A DNA stretch of 64,000 nt from Phalacrocorax aristotelis (GCF_949628215.1 NC_134277.1:104301463-104365462); one strand, 5' to 3'; counted from the stretch's first letter, positions 37,826 through 48,172 are shown. Made by a program: numbers and translations. The notes: generated by a model not told the origin, from the sequence alone.

Positions 37826-37847
37826 TCGGTTCCTGCCGCCGCCGCGC

Positions 37848-37900
37848 TTTAAATAGCCCGGCGCCGACCCCGCCCCGCGCCGCGCGCCACGGTGGCCAAT
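37848..37900 (-). promoter_or_regulatory. CNDP2: CNDP2 core promoter: TATA-like box and CCAAT box
   Basis: In gene orientation a TATTTAAA element (37,848-37,855) lies about 55 bp upstream of the exon 1 donor. An inverted CCAAT box (plus-strand CCAAT at 37,896-37,900) lies about 41-48 bp further upstream, followed by GC boxes. The spacing suits a CpG-island housekeeping promoter with a focused start near 37,820. Confidence 0.55.
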
Positions 37901-38060
37901 CCGCGGGCAAGGAGAGGGCAGCCCGGCGGCCCCGGGGCGGGGCTTGCCGCAAGAGAGGGCGTGGCCTCGGCACCGCCTGCCTGCCGGGGGAGGCGGGGCC
38001 CACCTGTGTCGTGTCCTGCGCTGGGGCGGGGGGAGGGCATCACCTGGAGGTGCTGGGCTG

Positions 38061-39376
38061 CCAGTGTCCCACCCACTCTCCAGTGCGACGGCATGAGCAC
38101 GGGCGTAAATAATATGAGACAAATACAATAGCTAATACAGGAGATAGTAAGGGGGGATGTGCCTTGGGAGAATATAATACGGGAGGAATGTGGGAGATCT
38201 TGGCTGGAGCCTGCCAGGACAACTGAATTACTCCAACCAGAGATGGGAGTGTCCTTATAACCTTCTGACATTTGTGGTTTAGATGGATTAGATAGATTTG
38301 GATGTCGTTTAGATAGATTAGAAAAGGAAAGTGTAATACCAACGGTAAAATGCAAAAGCGAAGATCACCTAGTATCGGGTTTCCTTAGCTCCTAACAGTG
38401 TTGGAAGGGCATAAAGTCATTTCAAGTGCAGCAGGATAAAAGTTCAGGTAAGGCTTGCTATTGGCCTGCACCCGGCCTAAATGAAGCAAGGCCTTGTAAG
38501 ACAGGAACTGCTAAAGCTGCTTCTGTTCATGAGTAGTTGAATAGCCCGGATACACATTGCTGTTAACCATGTATGGATATAACAGTTTGGTAACTAATAT
38601 CGTTTTATGGACATTCTTAAAAGAACTGCACAAATGGTCATTGGCCCCAGGCTGTAGTAAATGGATTTGTTACCTGAATTGCTGAGGCAGGTTCACCGCT
38701 CAGTCAAACCTATTAGGCAGGTGGTCCTCAGCGCCACAAAAATTAGGAGATGCGCTGATAGAATTTGCTGAGGGCATGAGGCCGGGGTATGGAGTCAGGA
38801 TAGAGAAGGAAACTGGAACAATGTGGTGACTCTGAGGATCACAGAAATAAAACCAGGATGAAATTTGGTAACTGGCAGCTTGCGAGCTAGAAATGAGTAA
38901 GGAGCAGGGCATGCTAGCTGGTCACAGGAGGTCTGTGAGCTTCCAGGAGCTGCCATGGAAGAGAACTACATAATTTGGTAACTCAGCGGGTGGTGCCTGG
39001 GGGGGTGAGGTAAGTGCTAGGACCTTGCACAAGGCTGTGGTGAGTGGTGTCCCATGTGGACTGCTGGGCACAGATACAGTCACCCACGGGCGATGAGCTG
39101 AAACCACTCCAGCAGGTCTCCAGGGGCTGCTCGGATGACCAGAGAAACAAATTGTCTCTAAGCATATGAATTTGGTTTAAGTAACCTACAGAAAAGACTG
39201 AGGAATGACATAATTGCAAGCGCTTTTTATGCTGGGGTTAATGCACAAGGGGGAGGAAAATAGTTACTGGTGGTGGCTGTAAGGGCCTGATGTTTGGCTT
39301 CTTGGGCTACGGGCCAGCCAGGGAGGGAGCAGTGAGGGCTGCCCTGTCCCACTGGTGATGGTGGGGAGAGGCTCCC
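38061..39376. other. Unclassified sequence between the CNDP2 CpG island and the provirus
   Basis: No coding exon is evident. The motif TTTGGTAACT recurs near 38,586, 38,866 and 38,975 in different contexts, and an AATAAA lies near 38,845. This hints at old retroviral or other repeat material, but I cannot assign a family. Confidence 0.4.
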
Positions 39377-39453
39377 TGTGGTATATGACAGACACAGACT
39401 CGGTAGGGTGTAGGCACAGTATCACTTTAATATAAAATTCTCTGATTATGTAT
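39377..39453 (-). repeat. Terminal repeat copy, 3' end of provirus
   Basis: About 77 bp match the repeat at 45,643-45,712: both start TGTGGT on the plus strand, share CACAGACTC and GTAGGGTGTAGGCA, and end around a GATTATRTA motif. In proviral orientation the copy ends in ACCACA. It directly follows the polypurine tract. The repeat is far shorter than normal LTRs, so it may be genuinely tiny or a U3-deleted remnant. Confidence 0.75.
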
Positions 39454-40180
39454 CTCCCCCTTTCTTCTTTATGACCAATCTGTTGATTAACAGTGTGGCC
39501 ATAATGCAGGCTTCTACCTTTTGCACTCGTCGGATAGCTGACCATAGAATCTGTAAAGACACTAAGAACAAGAAAAACAACACAGCACCTATACCAATAC
39601 ATACCCACATTCGAAGATTTAATCCACTAAACCAAGTTTTTGGATTTAGTCATGACAAATCATTCCTTAATGTTTGAAGCACACTTTCACTTGTTAGGTC
39701 TTGCAATTTCTTAATTTGGTCCTTTAATTGATCATGCAGAGATTGAATGTTACGCTGAAAAGATAAGTAAACGCCCCCTGTAAATGTTGTTTCACAAAAT
39801 CGCAGCTATGCTGAGTACTATTCCACAGGAGAGGCGTGACACATAAAGCTCTATGTTTATGTTCCCAATCGCATTGCAGGTTTACTCAGGTTTTGAGTGC
39901 CTCCTGCCAATCTCCCAGCCACATCACTGTGGCTTGTATGGCCTGAAATCGAGATAAAACCTCTTCATCAATTTTTTCTTGTATTTGAAATTCTTTAGTC
40001 ACATTTGTCAAGGCTTCTCCAACTATGTGTGCAGTTTTAACAGATTGTGTAAGTGAGGCCGCTGCTGTAGCAGCCAAGGCTATAATAATAACCGCAGAAA
40101 TTATTGTAAATATCAACCATCCTAAAAACCATCTAGTTCTTCTTTTTGTCTCACTTACTTTTTGTTATAAAATACTAGCA
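39446..40180 (-). pseudogene. Retroviral env remnant (transmembrane subunit only)
   Basis: A minus-strand frame at 39,886-40,116 encodes a hydrophobic, alanine-rich fusion-peptide-like stretch (IISAVIIIALAATAAASLTQ) followed by a heptad-like helix. It is preceded by an arginine-rich stretch that may be the surface/transmembrane cleavage region. In a second frame a membrane-spanning segment and a basic tail end at a TAA (39,446-39,448) inside the terminal repeat. Frameshifts and stops separate the parts. Only about 110-170 bp lie between the end of integrase and this region, so nearly all of the surface subunit is missing. Confidence 0.75.
39453..39470 (-). other. Polypurine tract of the provirus
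   Basis: In proviral orientation the sequence is AAAGAAGAAAGGGGGAGA, a typical plus-strand primer tract. It abuts the 3' terminal repeat with no U3-like sequence between them. Confidence 0.7.
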
Positions 40181-40288
40181 AATTGAGCCAAACCACCTTC
40201 ACCTTCCCACGATCTTGTTAAATTCACCGGTAACCGTAATTCCGAATGCCACCAAAGAGGAAAAAGATAAGACTTATTTTGTACATTA

Positions 40289-41386
40289 CTAAAAGATACA
40301 CAAATCCTGTTCATCTTCAGCATGTGTTTTCACTTGGGCTGGCTTTACATTTCTTGCAGGGATCCAGTAAGGACCTGAAGGAAGAGAAACACAAGCAAGC
40401 ACATCCCTGTCCCCATGTAAGCAGAGAACCGGTCCCACCCATTGACCAGATTCCAAATTCTTATAAAACACCTGGGGTCTCAAAGTGGAGGATTCCCCAG
40501 CTCTAAAATGTCTATCTACTGTGGAACTATATTGTTTAGACCCAGATAGATTAAGAAAATTTAAAACATAACTAGCTTTGTCCAATATTTCCTGCGGTGT
40601 TATCCCTACCAAATTCCCCCTTTTTTGTTTATCAGTAAGAGATTTCAAAGAATGGTGGGCGTGTTCTATAATCACCTGACAAGTTGGAGAACGTGGGATT
40701 CCAGTAATATGTTCAATTCCCCAATCCTGCAAAAATTAGAGAAAATGGCGAGAAACATAAGCTGATCCATTTTCTGCCTTCATCTTCCAGGGAACCCCCA
40801 TGGTTGCAAAACATCGCAAAAAATGTTTCACAACACCCTGGGCCCGTTACCCAGAATGAGCAGTGGCTATTAAAAACCCAGAGAAGGTATCGATAGAAAC
40901 GTGGACATACTTAAGTTGTCCAAAGGAAGAAATGTGTGTGACATCTTATTGCCACAAGTCATTTGCATTTAAACCTCTAGGAGTAGTTCTAGGCAAAACA
41001 GGTAAAGGAGAAAGCCACTGACAATCTGGGCATGCCCAAATTATATCCTGAGCTTGTTCAGTTGTTAGAGAAAAATGTTTCCGTAAGGAGTGTGCATTTT
41101 GATGAAAAAATTCATGAGCCAATTTGGCCTGCTCAAAACGCCGGGGAGAAACTGCAGCCATTGTAAATCGATCTGCTATTGTATTACCTTCAGCAAGAGG
41201 TCCTGGTAGGTTAGTGTGAGATTGAATATCGACAACAAAATAGAAATGTTGTCTTGTTTTCAAAAGCCGCGCCAGTTTTAACAATAAATGAAACAACTGT
41301 TTGTTGTCCACCTCCCATATAAAAGCAGATTCTGAACACTGAATAATAGGCGTGACATATGCAGAATCTGTGACTATATTGCACAT
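40289..41386 (-). pseudogene. Retroviral pol: RNase H end and integrase, broken
   Basis: The right part encodes the RNase H DSAYV motif followed by an integrase zinc-binding region (histidines in AHEFFHQNAH and the pair CPDC). The core follows, with IDTFSGF as the first acidic residue. At the second acidic position the sequence reads KAENGSAY, so the usual Asp is replaced by Glu, and a stop codon follows within about ten codons. The left part (40,289-40,732) holds the third acidic residue region (IEHAHHSLK) and the C-terminal domain. Stops between 40,733 and 40,945 break the frame. Confidence 0.85.
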
Positions 41387-41399
41387 ATATTAAGAGGTT

Positions 41400-42196
41400 C
41401 CCTGGAAAATAATTCAAAAGCACGAACTGCTGCAGCTAATTCAACAATTTGTGTAGACCCACAGAGATGCAAAACATCTGAGGTCTATTCTTCACAGTCT
41501 GCTTGTTGCCAAACAACTGCAGCTTTACCTGTTTTAACAGACCATCAATAAATACAGTACATGCATTTTGCAAAGGAACAGAACTCAACGAAGATTGTGG
41601 TTGGAGAGGTAAGCAGTGTAAAGAACCTAATAAAAGATGACATGGCAGAGAATACAAAATAACATTAGTATGATCAGCCAAGGCAGCCTGAAAAGTTAAA
41701 CTGTTACACAACACAGCATGAAACTCTTCTTTTGTTAATGGTAAATGGATAAAGACAGGATCTCATCCTGTTATTTGTTGACATTTCAAACAACCTTGTG
41801 AAACAAGTCTGGCAATCATCTCTAGGGCAGTGGTTAACGTCTTGGCAAAAAAATGTGGTAGAAATAGCCATTCTAAAATGCACAAAGCATCCTCTTCCTT
41901 TGTCCCATTGGCCTAGAAGAGCATACAGTTGAAAAGAATGATAAATGACAAACAATCAAACTGACAACTGGAGGGAAATTCAGTGAGCAAATGTGGAATT
42001 AATTTTATCTGTCACTGTTTGAAGTGCTGACTGAGCGTCTTCTGTCAATCGTAGAAGAAGTTAGCTCAGGGTTCCCTTTCAGTAAAGAAAACTGTGGTGA
42101 CAGTTCATGTGTTGTTATACCCAACAGAGGTCGAAGTCAGTTAATTGTTCCCAACAGCTTTTGTAAATCATTCAAAGTACTCACTGTGGTAGCAAG
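41400..42196 (-). pseudogene. Retroviral pol: reverse transcriptase connection and RNase H, heavily degraded
   Basis: No long frame survives across most of this part. The start of RNase H is recognisable near 41,550 (CTVFIDG), and QIVELAAAVRAFELF near 41,420 carries the second acidic residue just ahead of the DSAYV motif in the adjoining segment. The connection domain between it and the reverse transcriptase is broken by several stops and shifts. Confidence 0.65.
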
Positions 42197-42843
42197 TCAG
42201 ACCGACTGTGGATATACATACGAATCAAGAAGTTTCCAACCAAGGTATTTCCATGGAGGAACCAATTGCACCTTTTCTGTCGCAATTTGGAGGCCGTATC
42301 GCTGAAGCTCAGTTACTACATCTTCAAAAACTTGGGAAAGAAGCAATTCAGTTTCAACAGTTAATAAAATATTGTCCATATAATGATATAACACAATGTT
42401 ATCATACAGCCTGTGAATATTTGACAAGGCTTCACTGACCACCACTTGACATATGGTCGGGCTATTTTTCATCCCTTGCAGTAAACTACCCAATGAAACC
42501 GCTGCATAGGTCGATCACTATTAACCACAGGAACTGAAAAGGCAAAACAAACACAATCATCACAATGTAAATGAATAGTAAAAAAGCAATCTTTCAAATC
42601 AATAACCTTCAAATGCCAATTATCTGGAATCATAGTTGGATTTGGAGTTCCTGGTTGTACAGCCCCCATAGGTGCCATCACTTCATTAATAGCTCGGATG
42701 TCTTGCAACAATCTCCATTTACCAGACTTTTTAGGAATACTAAATATAGAAGTATTCCAAGGTCTCGTGGAAGGGACAATATGACATAATTTCAATTGCT
42801 CTTGCACTAATTCATGAGCCTTTTCTAGCCACTCACATTTCAA
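42197..42843 (-). pseudogene. Retroviral pol: reverse transcriptase palm and fingers, frameshifted
   Basis: The first segment (42,469-42,843) carries the motifs WNTSIFSIPKKSGKWRLLQD and LKVIDLKDCFF, the latter holding the first catalytic Asp. A frameshift near 42,480 moves the reading to a second frame (42,197-42,493). There the catalytic box reads YHYMDNILL instead of the expected YMDD, so the last Asp has become Asn. Both the shift and the substitution would abolish activity. Confidence 0.88.
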
Positions 42844-42953
42844 AGGCCACTGGTCTACCCATACTTGTTTGTCTGTCAGCCAAGTCAGCTTGAGTCATGG
42901 CTGAATGTCAGTGGCCTGCATTAAAAATATGTCGTTAGTGCTGTGTTCCATTG

Positions 42954-43493
42954 TTACAAGAGATCATGACCCCATAGAGTACAAGGCACAGTCAAAACGT
43001 AAGGTTTTAAAACCACTTGTTTGTTTTCAGGACCTTCTACTATCACAGAATACATACTTTCCCCAGGTACTTGTGTTCCTCCAATTCCAGTAACAGCAGC
43101 AAACGCCTGTACTAATGGCCATTCCTGTGGCCAATCCGACCGTTGAATTATAGAAACATCCGCTCCAGTGTCCACTAGACCCATGAACACCTCACTGTTA
43201 ATTCTACAAGTCAACAACGGTTGTCCTGTGGTAATTTTCTGTGTCCAAAAAATGTGAGGTAAACCTGTGCTTCCAAACCCAGTGGATCCCCTTTTGTCAG
43301 CATGGGAGGGGTTTCCAGCTTGTATCTGTGTGTTGGACAGCAGGAGCAACTGTGCAGTTCGCTCCCCTGCAGGTATAGTGCAGGGTGGTGTAGGTGTCCA
43401 GATCATGATTTTTATCATTCCTGTATAGTCAGAATCTATGACCCTGGGCAAAACAAATAGGCCTGCTCTGGAAGTAGAGGAATGACCAAGCAA
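42954..43493 (-). pseudogene. Retroviral dUTPase-protease fusion
   Basis: This 179-codon frame has a trimeric dUTPase-like region with GLFVLPRVIDSDYTG (active-site Asp motif), a following IPAGERTAQLLLL motif and the glycine-rich final motif RGSTGFGSTG. A retropepsin domain follows with the catalytic triad LVDTGADVSII and a C-terminal LWGHDLL where active enzymes usually have GRDLL. Fusion of dUTPase in front of protease is typical of betaretroviruses. The frame lacks a natural upstream junction to gag, so it is a remnant although its motifs are well kept. Confidence 0.88.
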
Positions 43494-43799
43494 TAGGGCA
43501 CATAAAGCCTTAGGTAAAGGACTCCTGTTGCCAATAAATGTACAGATTGATCTCGAATTACTGTTGATTGACTGGTGGCCAGGTCCAACCCCGTGCTGCC
43601 TGCTGTGGCTGGTTTGAGAGACCTGACCGTTGTAGGTTGCCAGTGCTCATCTCATATGTGCCTACCATGTCAAGGACTGTGCCAGTGGAAGCTGCGTCCT
43701 GTTGTGCTTTCTTAGGGCACCGGACCTTGTGCCCCTTCTCCCGTTTCCCAATGCTCTTCCACAGAGCAGATTGCCCTGTTCATCAAACTTAGAATGACA

Positions 43800-45445
43800 C
43801 TGATTAGCCCAATGGTATCCTTTTTGACAACGAGGGCATAGCTGAGTAGGTTGCTTTCCCTGCTCTCCTTGACCTCATCCTCCGCTTTTTGCTTTCGGGC
43901 AATCCTTCTTTACATGTCCTTCCTGATCACAGGAGAAACATTTAGTAGCAGCTCTTGCGACCACCAACTGTTGAGCTAAGGCAGCAGCTAACACATCTGC
44001 CTTATGTTGCTCAGAACCTACATTTTGGCATGCTTTAATAAGATCATTCAAAGTTTTTGCTTGATTGTGGATAGGATCAATAGCCTGTTTACAGTCGGTG
44101 TTCACATCCTCAATGGCAAGATGAAACAATAAAAATTCTGCTGCTTCAGAAGACTCTACCTCTCTATGTATAGCAGTCTGTAAATGATCTAGAAATTGTA
44201 CATATGGTTCCTGAGGTCCCTGACGAATGGCAGCAAATGATGATTCTCGTTTTCCAAAATCTGGCACCCGTTGGAGTGCCCCGAAGGCTAACCCTGCCAC
44301 TTAAGCAAAAACGTTTCATGGCGTACCAGCTTGTGCTGTCCCCGTAGCATAATTCCCTTCCCCCATCAACTCATCAAGACAGATAGCAATTCCAGCCATT
44401 AAATTGTCCATTACCTGGACCTGAACTAGCTCAAGGTATTCAGAAACCCACACAGAATATTGCGCTGCAGACAAGCTAAGGCGTAAAATGAATTTCCAGT
44501 CCATGGGTGTCATTGCATAAGATTCTTCTATAGCTTGTAGCAAATTCATTATAAATGATGCCTGTAAACCATATTCCTTTATTGACTTGAGCACCTCCTT
44601 TATCACTTCATATGGTAAACGAGTATACTCCGGTGGCCTATGTGGTCAACATAACACAGGCATGGATTGAAGGAGTGATATATCCCCTTTTTTTAAGGCT
44701 TCTGTCCAACACTCATCAAGCAGCCTGCCCGGAGCTGTAGGTTGAACAGCTCCTTGCAATTGATAAATGGGAGGTGGCGGTGTGAGCAGTGGCAGCGGCG
44801 GCAGGGCGGTGGTGGTGCCAGAGGGGTGGGAGGGGGGGACAGATGTGTCAAAGGTAAACGTGAGAGATTTTTTTGTCATTGTTGTTGCAAAATCTCATCT
44901 GCCGCAGGGGCAGAAGCAGCCATTGTTTGTACAGGAGTAAGCGGGGGGTACAAATCTGGCTCCTGTTCAGGATCAACAGGATCGGGATCAAAAGGATCCT
45001 CAGGGTTATCTATATCCTCCGATAGCAGAGGTTCAGCCACCACTTTAGCATGGTCTGGTTCCGGCTTAGGATCTATTAATTCAAATTAACTGGGTTCTTT
45101 TCTCCTGTTTGACTCATCAGGCAGTAGTGCAGGATCATTTACTTTCTGCAGTACCTGTTCAGCAGGTAGCAGAGTTCTAAGAGCAGTATAAACCACACAC
45201 CAGGTAATCAATATACCATCAGGGAACTCCAACTGCAAAAGTTGCTTAATCTGCATCTCCTCACCAACTTTCTGCCATAGGGCGAGATCGTATGATCCCT
45301 TGCTAGGAAACCACGGACAATGATCCCAAATCCATACAAGCAACCTCACCAGCTGCAGCAGAGCGACCTTAAATCCTTGCTTTTGCAAAAAACGTTGCAA
45401 AATTTCAGTATGTAACTTCTGTTCCCTAGTTGCTGACTGTCCCAT
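43800..45445 (-). pseudogene. Retroviral gag, broken
   Basis: The frame starts at an ATG at 45,445 with a myristoylation-type MGQSATRE and a matrix-like helical region running to 45,086. A frame change and stops follow, then a proline-rich linker (44,646-44,879), the capsid N-terminal region (44,316-44,606) and the capsid C-terminal region with a major-homology-region-like QGPQEPYVQFLDHL (43,875-44,300). Two nucleocapsid zinc knuckles of CX2CX4HX4C form follow, one starting CFSCDQEGH and one [10 protein letters not shown] stop at 43,875 separates the knuckles. Three or more disabling changes are visible. Confidence 0.88.
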
Positions 45446-45624
45446 AATGTAAAATGGCAGTCTAGGACTTCCCTGCAGCTGCTCACCTGTGCTGTCCAAC
45501 GACTGGTAATTAGTATGACTGCTTGATGCAATATCCTCCATCCAGCTGCGTAGGGGTACACCACCGCTAAGTATCGTTGCTGCTTTCTTTCTGTTATTTT
45601 TCAAGTCCCTTAGTTATTTTTCGT

Positions 45625-45642
45625 GTCCCTGTTCGGGCGCCC
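45625..45642 (-). other. Primer binding site, tRNA-Lys type
   Basis: In proviral orientation the 18 bases GGGCGCCCGAACAGGGAC follow directly after the terminal repeat end (ACCACA). They match the lysine tRNA (Lys3-type) primer site of many retroviruses except at the first base. Confidence 0.85.
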
Positions 45643-45712
45643 TGTGGTGTATGATGGACACAGACTCTGTAGGGTGTAGGCATTTTATTATAAAATTCTT
45701 TGATTATATATA
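45643..45712 (-). repeat. Terminal repeat copy, 5' end of provirus
   Basis: About 70 bp match the 39,377 copy. In proviral orientation it has a TATATATAA box, an AATAAA about 20 nt later and a short U5-like tail ending ACCACA next to the primer binding site. Similarity to the other copy stops at about 45,712. Confidence 0.7.
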
Positions 45713-46370
45713 CCATTTCTGTAAAGGGGAGGCCCCTTTATTCCCCAATCACCACCCAATTCGTGTTCCCAGTATAACTCAATGTTTATATTTTCTGTTC
45801 CTTCTGGAAGATGCCTGACTCTTGTTTCTCAGCTCCTTATCTCCAGAATTTAGCCAGCCACCTGTTGTTTGCAAACCGCTGGAACATGCAGAGCTTGCTT
45901 TGTACATGTCCTTTCTTTGACCCATTGTCCTTGGCCATTTCAGCAAACAGGCCAAAGCTGCATATTTCTCATGCCGTTTTTATTAAACAAGATGTTGTTC
46001 TCCACAGCTCCCAGGCAGCCAGCAGAAATTTCCCTAAGAAAATGAAATTTTTGGAACTGTCCACTAAAGACAGAACAATGAACTATGCGAGCCTGGCAAA
46101 ACAGAATTTGAGGGCCAGAGATGAAAACGGAGAGATAGGGAAGCACTTGTTTTGTGACTATATCCTTGAGGAGAGCTGAGAGACTGATCAAAGCAAACAT
46201 CCCACCTCAGAAGCTGCTGAGAATGGGGTGATAAAGCGTATAGTCAAAGAGAACAACTAATTGGGATGTAGATAAGAACTAAAACAAAGTGCCCAGTAGG
46301 GGAACTATCCTCGTTATAATACTAAAAATCAGGCCTATAGGCCAGGAACTGCCCCCCCACCCCCACCCCG
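45713..46370. other. Unclassified sequence right of the provirus
   Basis: No gene is recognised; a 122-codon open frame at 45,811-46,179 has no familiar domain. The part next to the provirus could be leftover U3 of a longer LTR whose other copy lost it. The part near 46,300 may belong to the LTR-like block that follows. Confidence 0.4.
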
Positions 46371-46640
46371 ATAAGCCCCTTAATCTATGAGCATACGTGG
46401 TAAATCAAAAGTGAGCTGTACTGTTACGTTGGGGCGAGAAAGAAATTAACCAATTATTAGCTGAGGTGTGTGAATATTAGCTGTGATGGACACATTTAAC
46501 TGTATAAATGCCTTGTAGTTTCTCGGAGCGGTGTGCTAGCTTTGTGGGTTACTACCTAGCACCAATCTTTGCACAAAAATGAATCAAATAAAATACCTCC
46601 GTTCTGTGTGTAGTTTGGCATTTTGCATACAGGGTGAATG
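46371..46640 (+). mobile_element. Possible solo LTR, plus strand
   Basis: The block has the spacing of an LTR: TATAAA at 46,503-46,508 and AATAAA at 46,587-46,592, about 84 bp apart. A TG-rich region ending TTTTGCATACAGGG follows. No internal retroviral genes in this orientation follow, so it would be a solo LTR or fragment. Boundaries and family are uncertain. Confidence 0.35.
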
Positions 46641-46649
46641 ATCCTGCTT

Positions 46650-47060
46650 TTTGGGATAAGAGCAGGGAGGCCGCGGCCAGGCCTGCCCACAGCCTGTAGG
46701 ATCTGCTTTTATCTAGGCTGCCACGCATGGCCCCGCCTGAGCTACAGCTCCCACCCCATCACAGCCGTGCCTGGCCTGGCTGTGGGCCATGTGGAGCTGG
46801 GGATACACAGGTGGATGCCTGGCCCAGCCTCAGCTTCTCCCCAGGGAGGTGCCTGACGCCCGGGGATGTGGCTGCCCTGGTGCCCCCGGCTCCCTGGCTC
46901 CGGGCTGAGGGGTGCGACAGAACTGGGCTGCCTGGCCCTGCCCTGACGGGGAGGCCCTGCCCTAATGGGCCCCCACGGGGAGCCCCCACTGCTCCTGGCA
47001 CCCCAGGCCCTGGGGACCTCCTGACACCAGGGCACCCGGCACTGCTCTGTGTTGGTTGAA
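46650..47060. other. Isolated GC-rich patch
   Basis: About 400 bp of GC-rich, CCTG/CAGG-rich sequence sit in AT-rich surroundings between an LTR-like block and a LINE. Open frames of about 100 codons on both strands overlap fully and have proline/glycine-rich composition, so none is convincing. It could be repeat-derived or a small CpG-type element. Confidence 0.45.
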
Positions 47061-47644
47061 AAGCAGATGGCAACATCAACTGCATGCGGGCAAATGTAGC
47101 TTAGAAACAGGAATAAATTTTCTGTCCGTACTTATATTAGGGAAACCTTTGTGCAGGAGCAATAGGAAAGAAAAATATGAAGAATAAGAAACTGCTTCTA
47201 AAAAGCAGTTTGTTGCATTTATGAAAGGTATTATGTGACATGACATGCGATGATTCCCATGTCCCTACATGGAAGTAATTTTTGGTACTTTTTTCCTACA
47301 TCCAAAACAAACCCTACAAACCGGAAATACGAATCAAAAACACAAGCTGCAAAAAAAACCAAACCCAAAACCCAAACCCCCCAAATTAAGGAAGCATACA
47401 GTGAAAATATTGTATACTGCATTATCAGAGTTTTCTGCCAGCCTGTATTGATCTAAAATCCACAAAAGATTATGTGAAGAACAAACTTGGAAACGACACA
47501 GCGGCTTACCCAAGTGAGAACAAAAATTTTTTTGAAGGACAAGGGGCAATTATCGGCTTTGAGGGCCTTGTAAATTGTCTTTAAGTTTTGTTTTACAAGG
47601 CTAGTAATTTGGAGGTAAAAAGAATATATGCATACCTGGACCTG

Positions 47645-48172
47645 GACCTGGGGTCTAGCATTCAGCTCTGGGGCCCCCAACATAAGGAGGACATGGACCT
47701 GTTGGAGCTAGTCCAGAAGAGGGCCACAAAGATGATCGGGGGCTGGAGCACCTCTCCTAAGAAGACAGTTTGAGAGAGTTGGGGTTGTTCAGCCAGGAGA
47801 AGAGAAGGTTCCAGGGACACCTTATAGCAGCCTTCCAGTACCTAAAGGGGGCCTACAAGAAAGCTAGAGGGGGACTTTTACAAGGGCATGTAGCGATAGG
47901 ACAAGGGGTAATGGCTTTAAACTGAAAGACGGTAGATTTAGGTTAGAAATAAGGAAGAAATTTTTCACTATGAAGGTGGTGAGGCCCTGGAACAGATTGC
48001 CCAGGGAAGCTGTAGATGTCCCATCTCTGGAAGTGTCCAAGGCCAGGTTGGATGGGACTTTGAGCAACCTGGGCTACCGGAAGGCGCCCAGGTTCCAACA
48101 CCCATGGCAGGGTGTTGGAACTAGATGACGTTTAAGGTCCCTTCCAACCCAAACCATTCTATGATTCTATGA
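47645..48172 (+). mobile_element. CR1 LINE 3' fragment, plus strand
   Basis: The left part encodes a decayed CR1 reverse-transcriptase tail (IQLWGPQHKEDMDLLELVQK), followed by the usual CR1 3' region (GGTTAGAAATAAGGAAGAAA, CCCTGGAACAGATTGCCCAG). It ends with the characteristic repeats TTCTATGATTCTATGA at about 48,157-48,172. The 5' end is truncated near 47,645. Confidence 0.94.

Larger units (their letters stand above)
37200..38060. promoter_or_regulatory. CNDP2: CpG island spanning the CNDP2 promoter and first exon
   Basis: Base composition shifts sharply from AT-rich intron to a CpG-dense block with many GC boxes, for example GGGGCGGGGC near 37,934-37,943. The block covers the inferred CNDP2 start. 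Several overlapping open frames of 100-180 codons on both strands here are composition artefacts. Confidence 0.85.
39377..45712 (-). mobile_element. Endogenous retrovirus, class II / betaretrovirus-like, decayed
   Basis: On the minus strand, from right to left, the element shows a short terminal repeat, a tRNA-Lys-type primer binding site, gag, a fused dUTPase-protease, pol (reverse transcriptase, RNase H, integrase), a partial env, a polypurine tract and a second copy of the terminal repeat. The dUTPase upstream of protease and the Lys primer site point to a betaretrovirus-like (ERVK) lineage. Every coding region carries stops or frameshifts, active-site residues are substituted and the env surface region is missing, so it cannot be functional. 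The two terminal repeat copies differ at roughly one base in eight, which suggests an old insertion. The element lies in the same orientation as CNDP2 and upstream of it. Confidence 0.93.

Noticed and set aside
37264-38355. Several 100-180-codon frames on both strands
   Set aside because: They overlap one another in the CNDP2 CpG island; composition is Arg/Gly/Pro-rich and none matches a known protein.
39371-39376. Target-site duplication for the provirus
   Set aside because: The six bases left of the 3' repeat (GCTCCC) have no exact match next to 45,712, so no duplication can be claimed.
45811-46179. 122-codon plus-strand frame
   Set aside because: No recognisable domain, and it lies in repeat-like sequence next to the provirus.
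46727-47085. Overlapping 108-110-codon frames on both strands
   Set aside because: GC-rich patch; Pro/Gly-rich composition with no splice or domain support.
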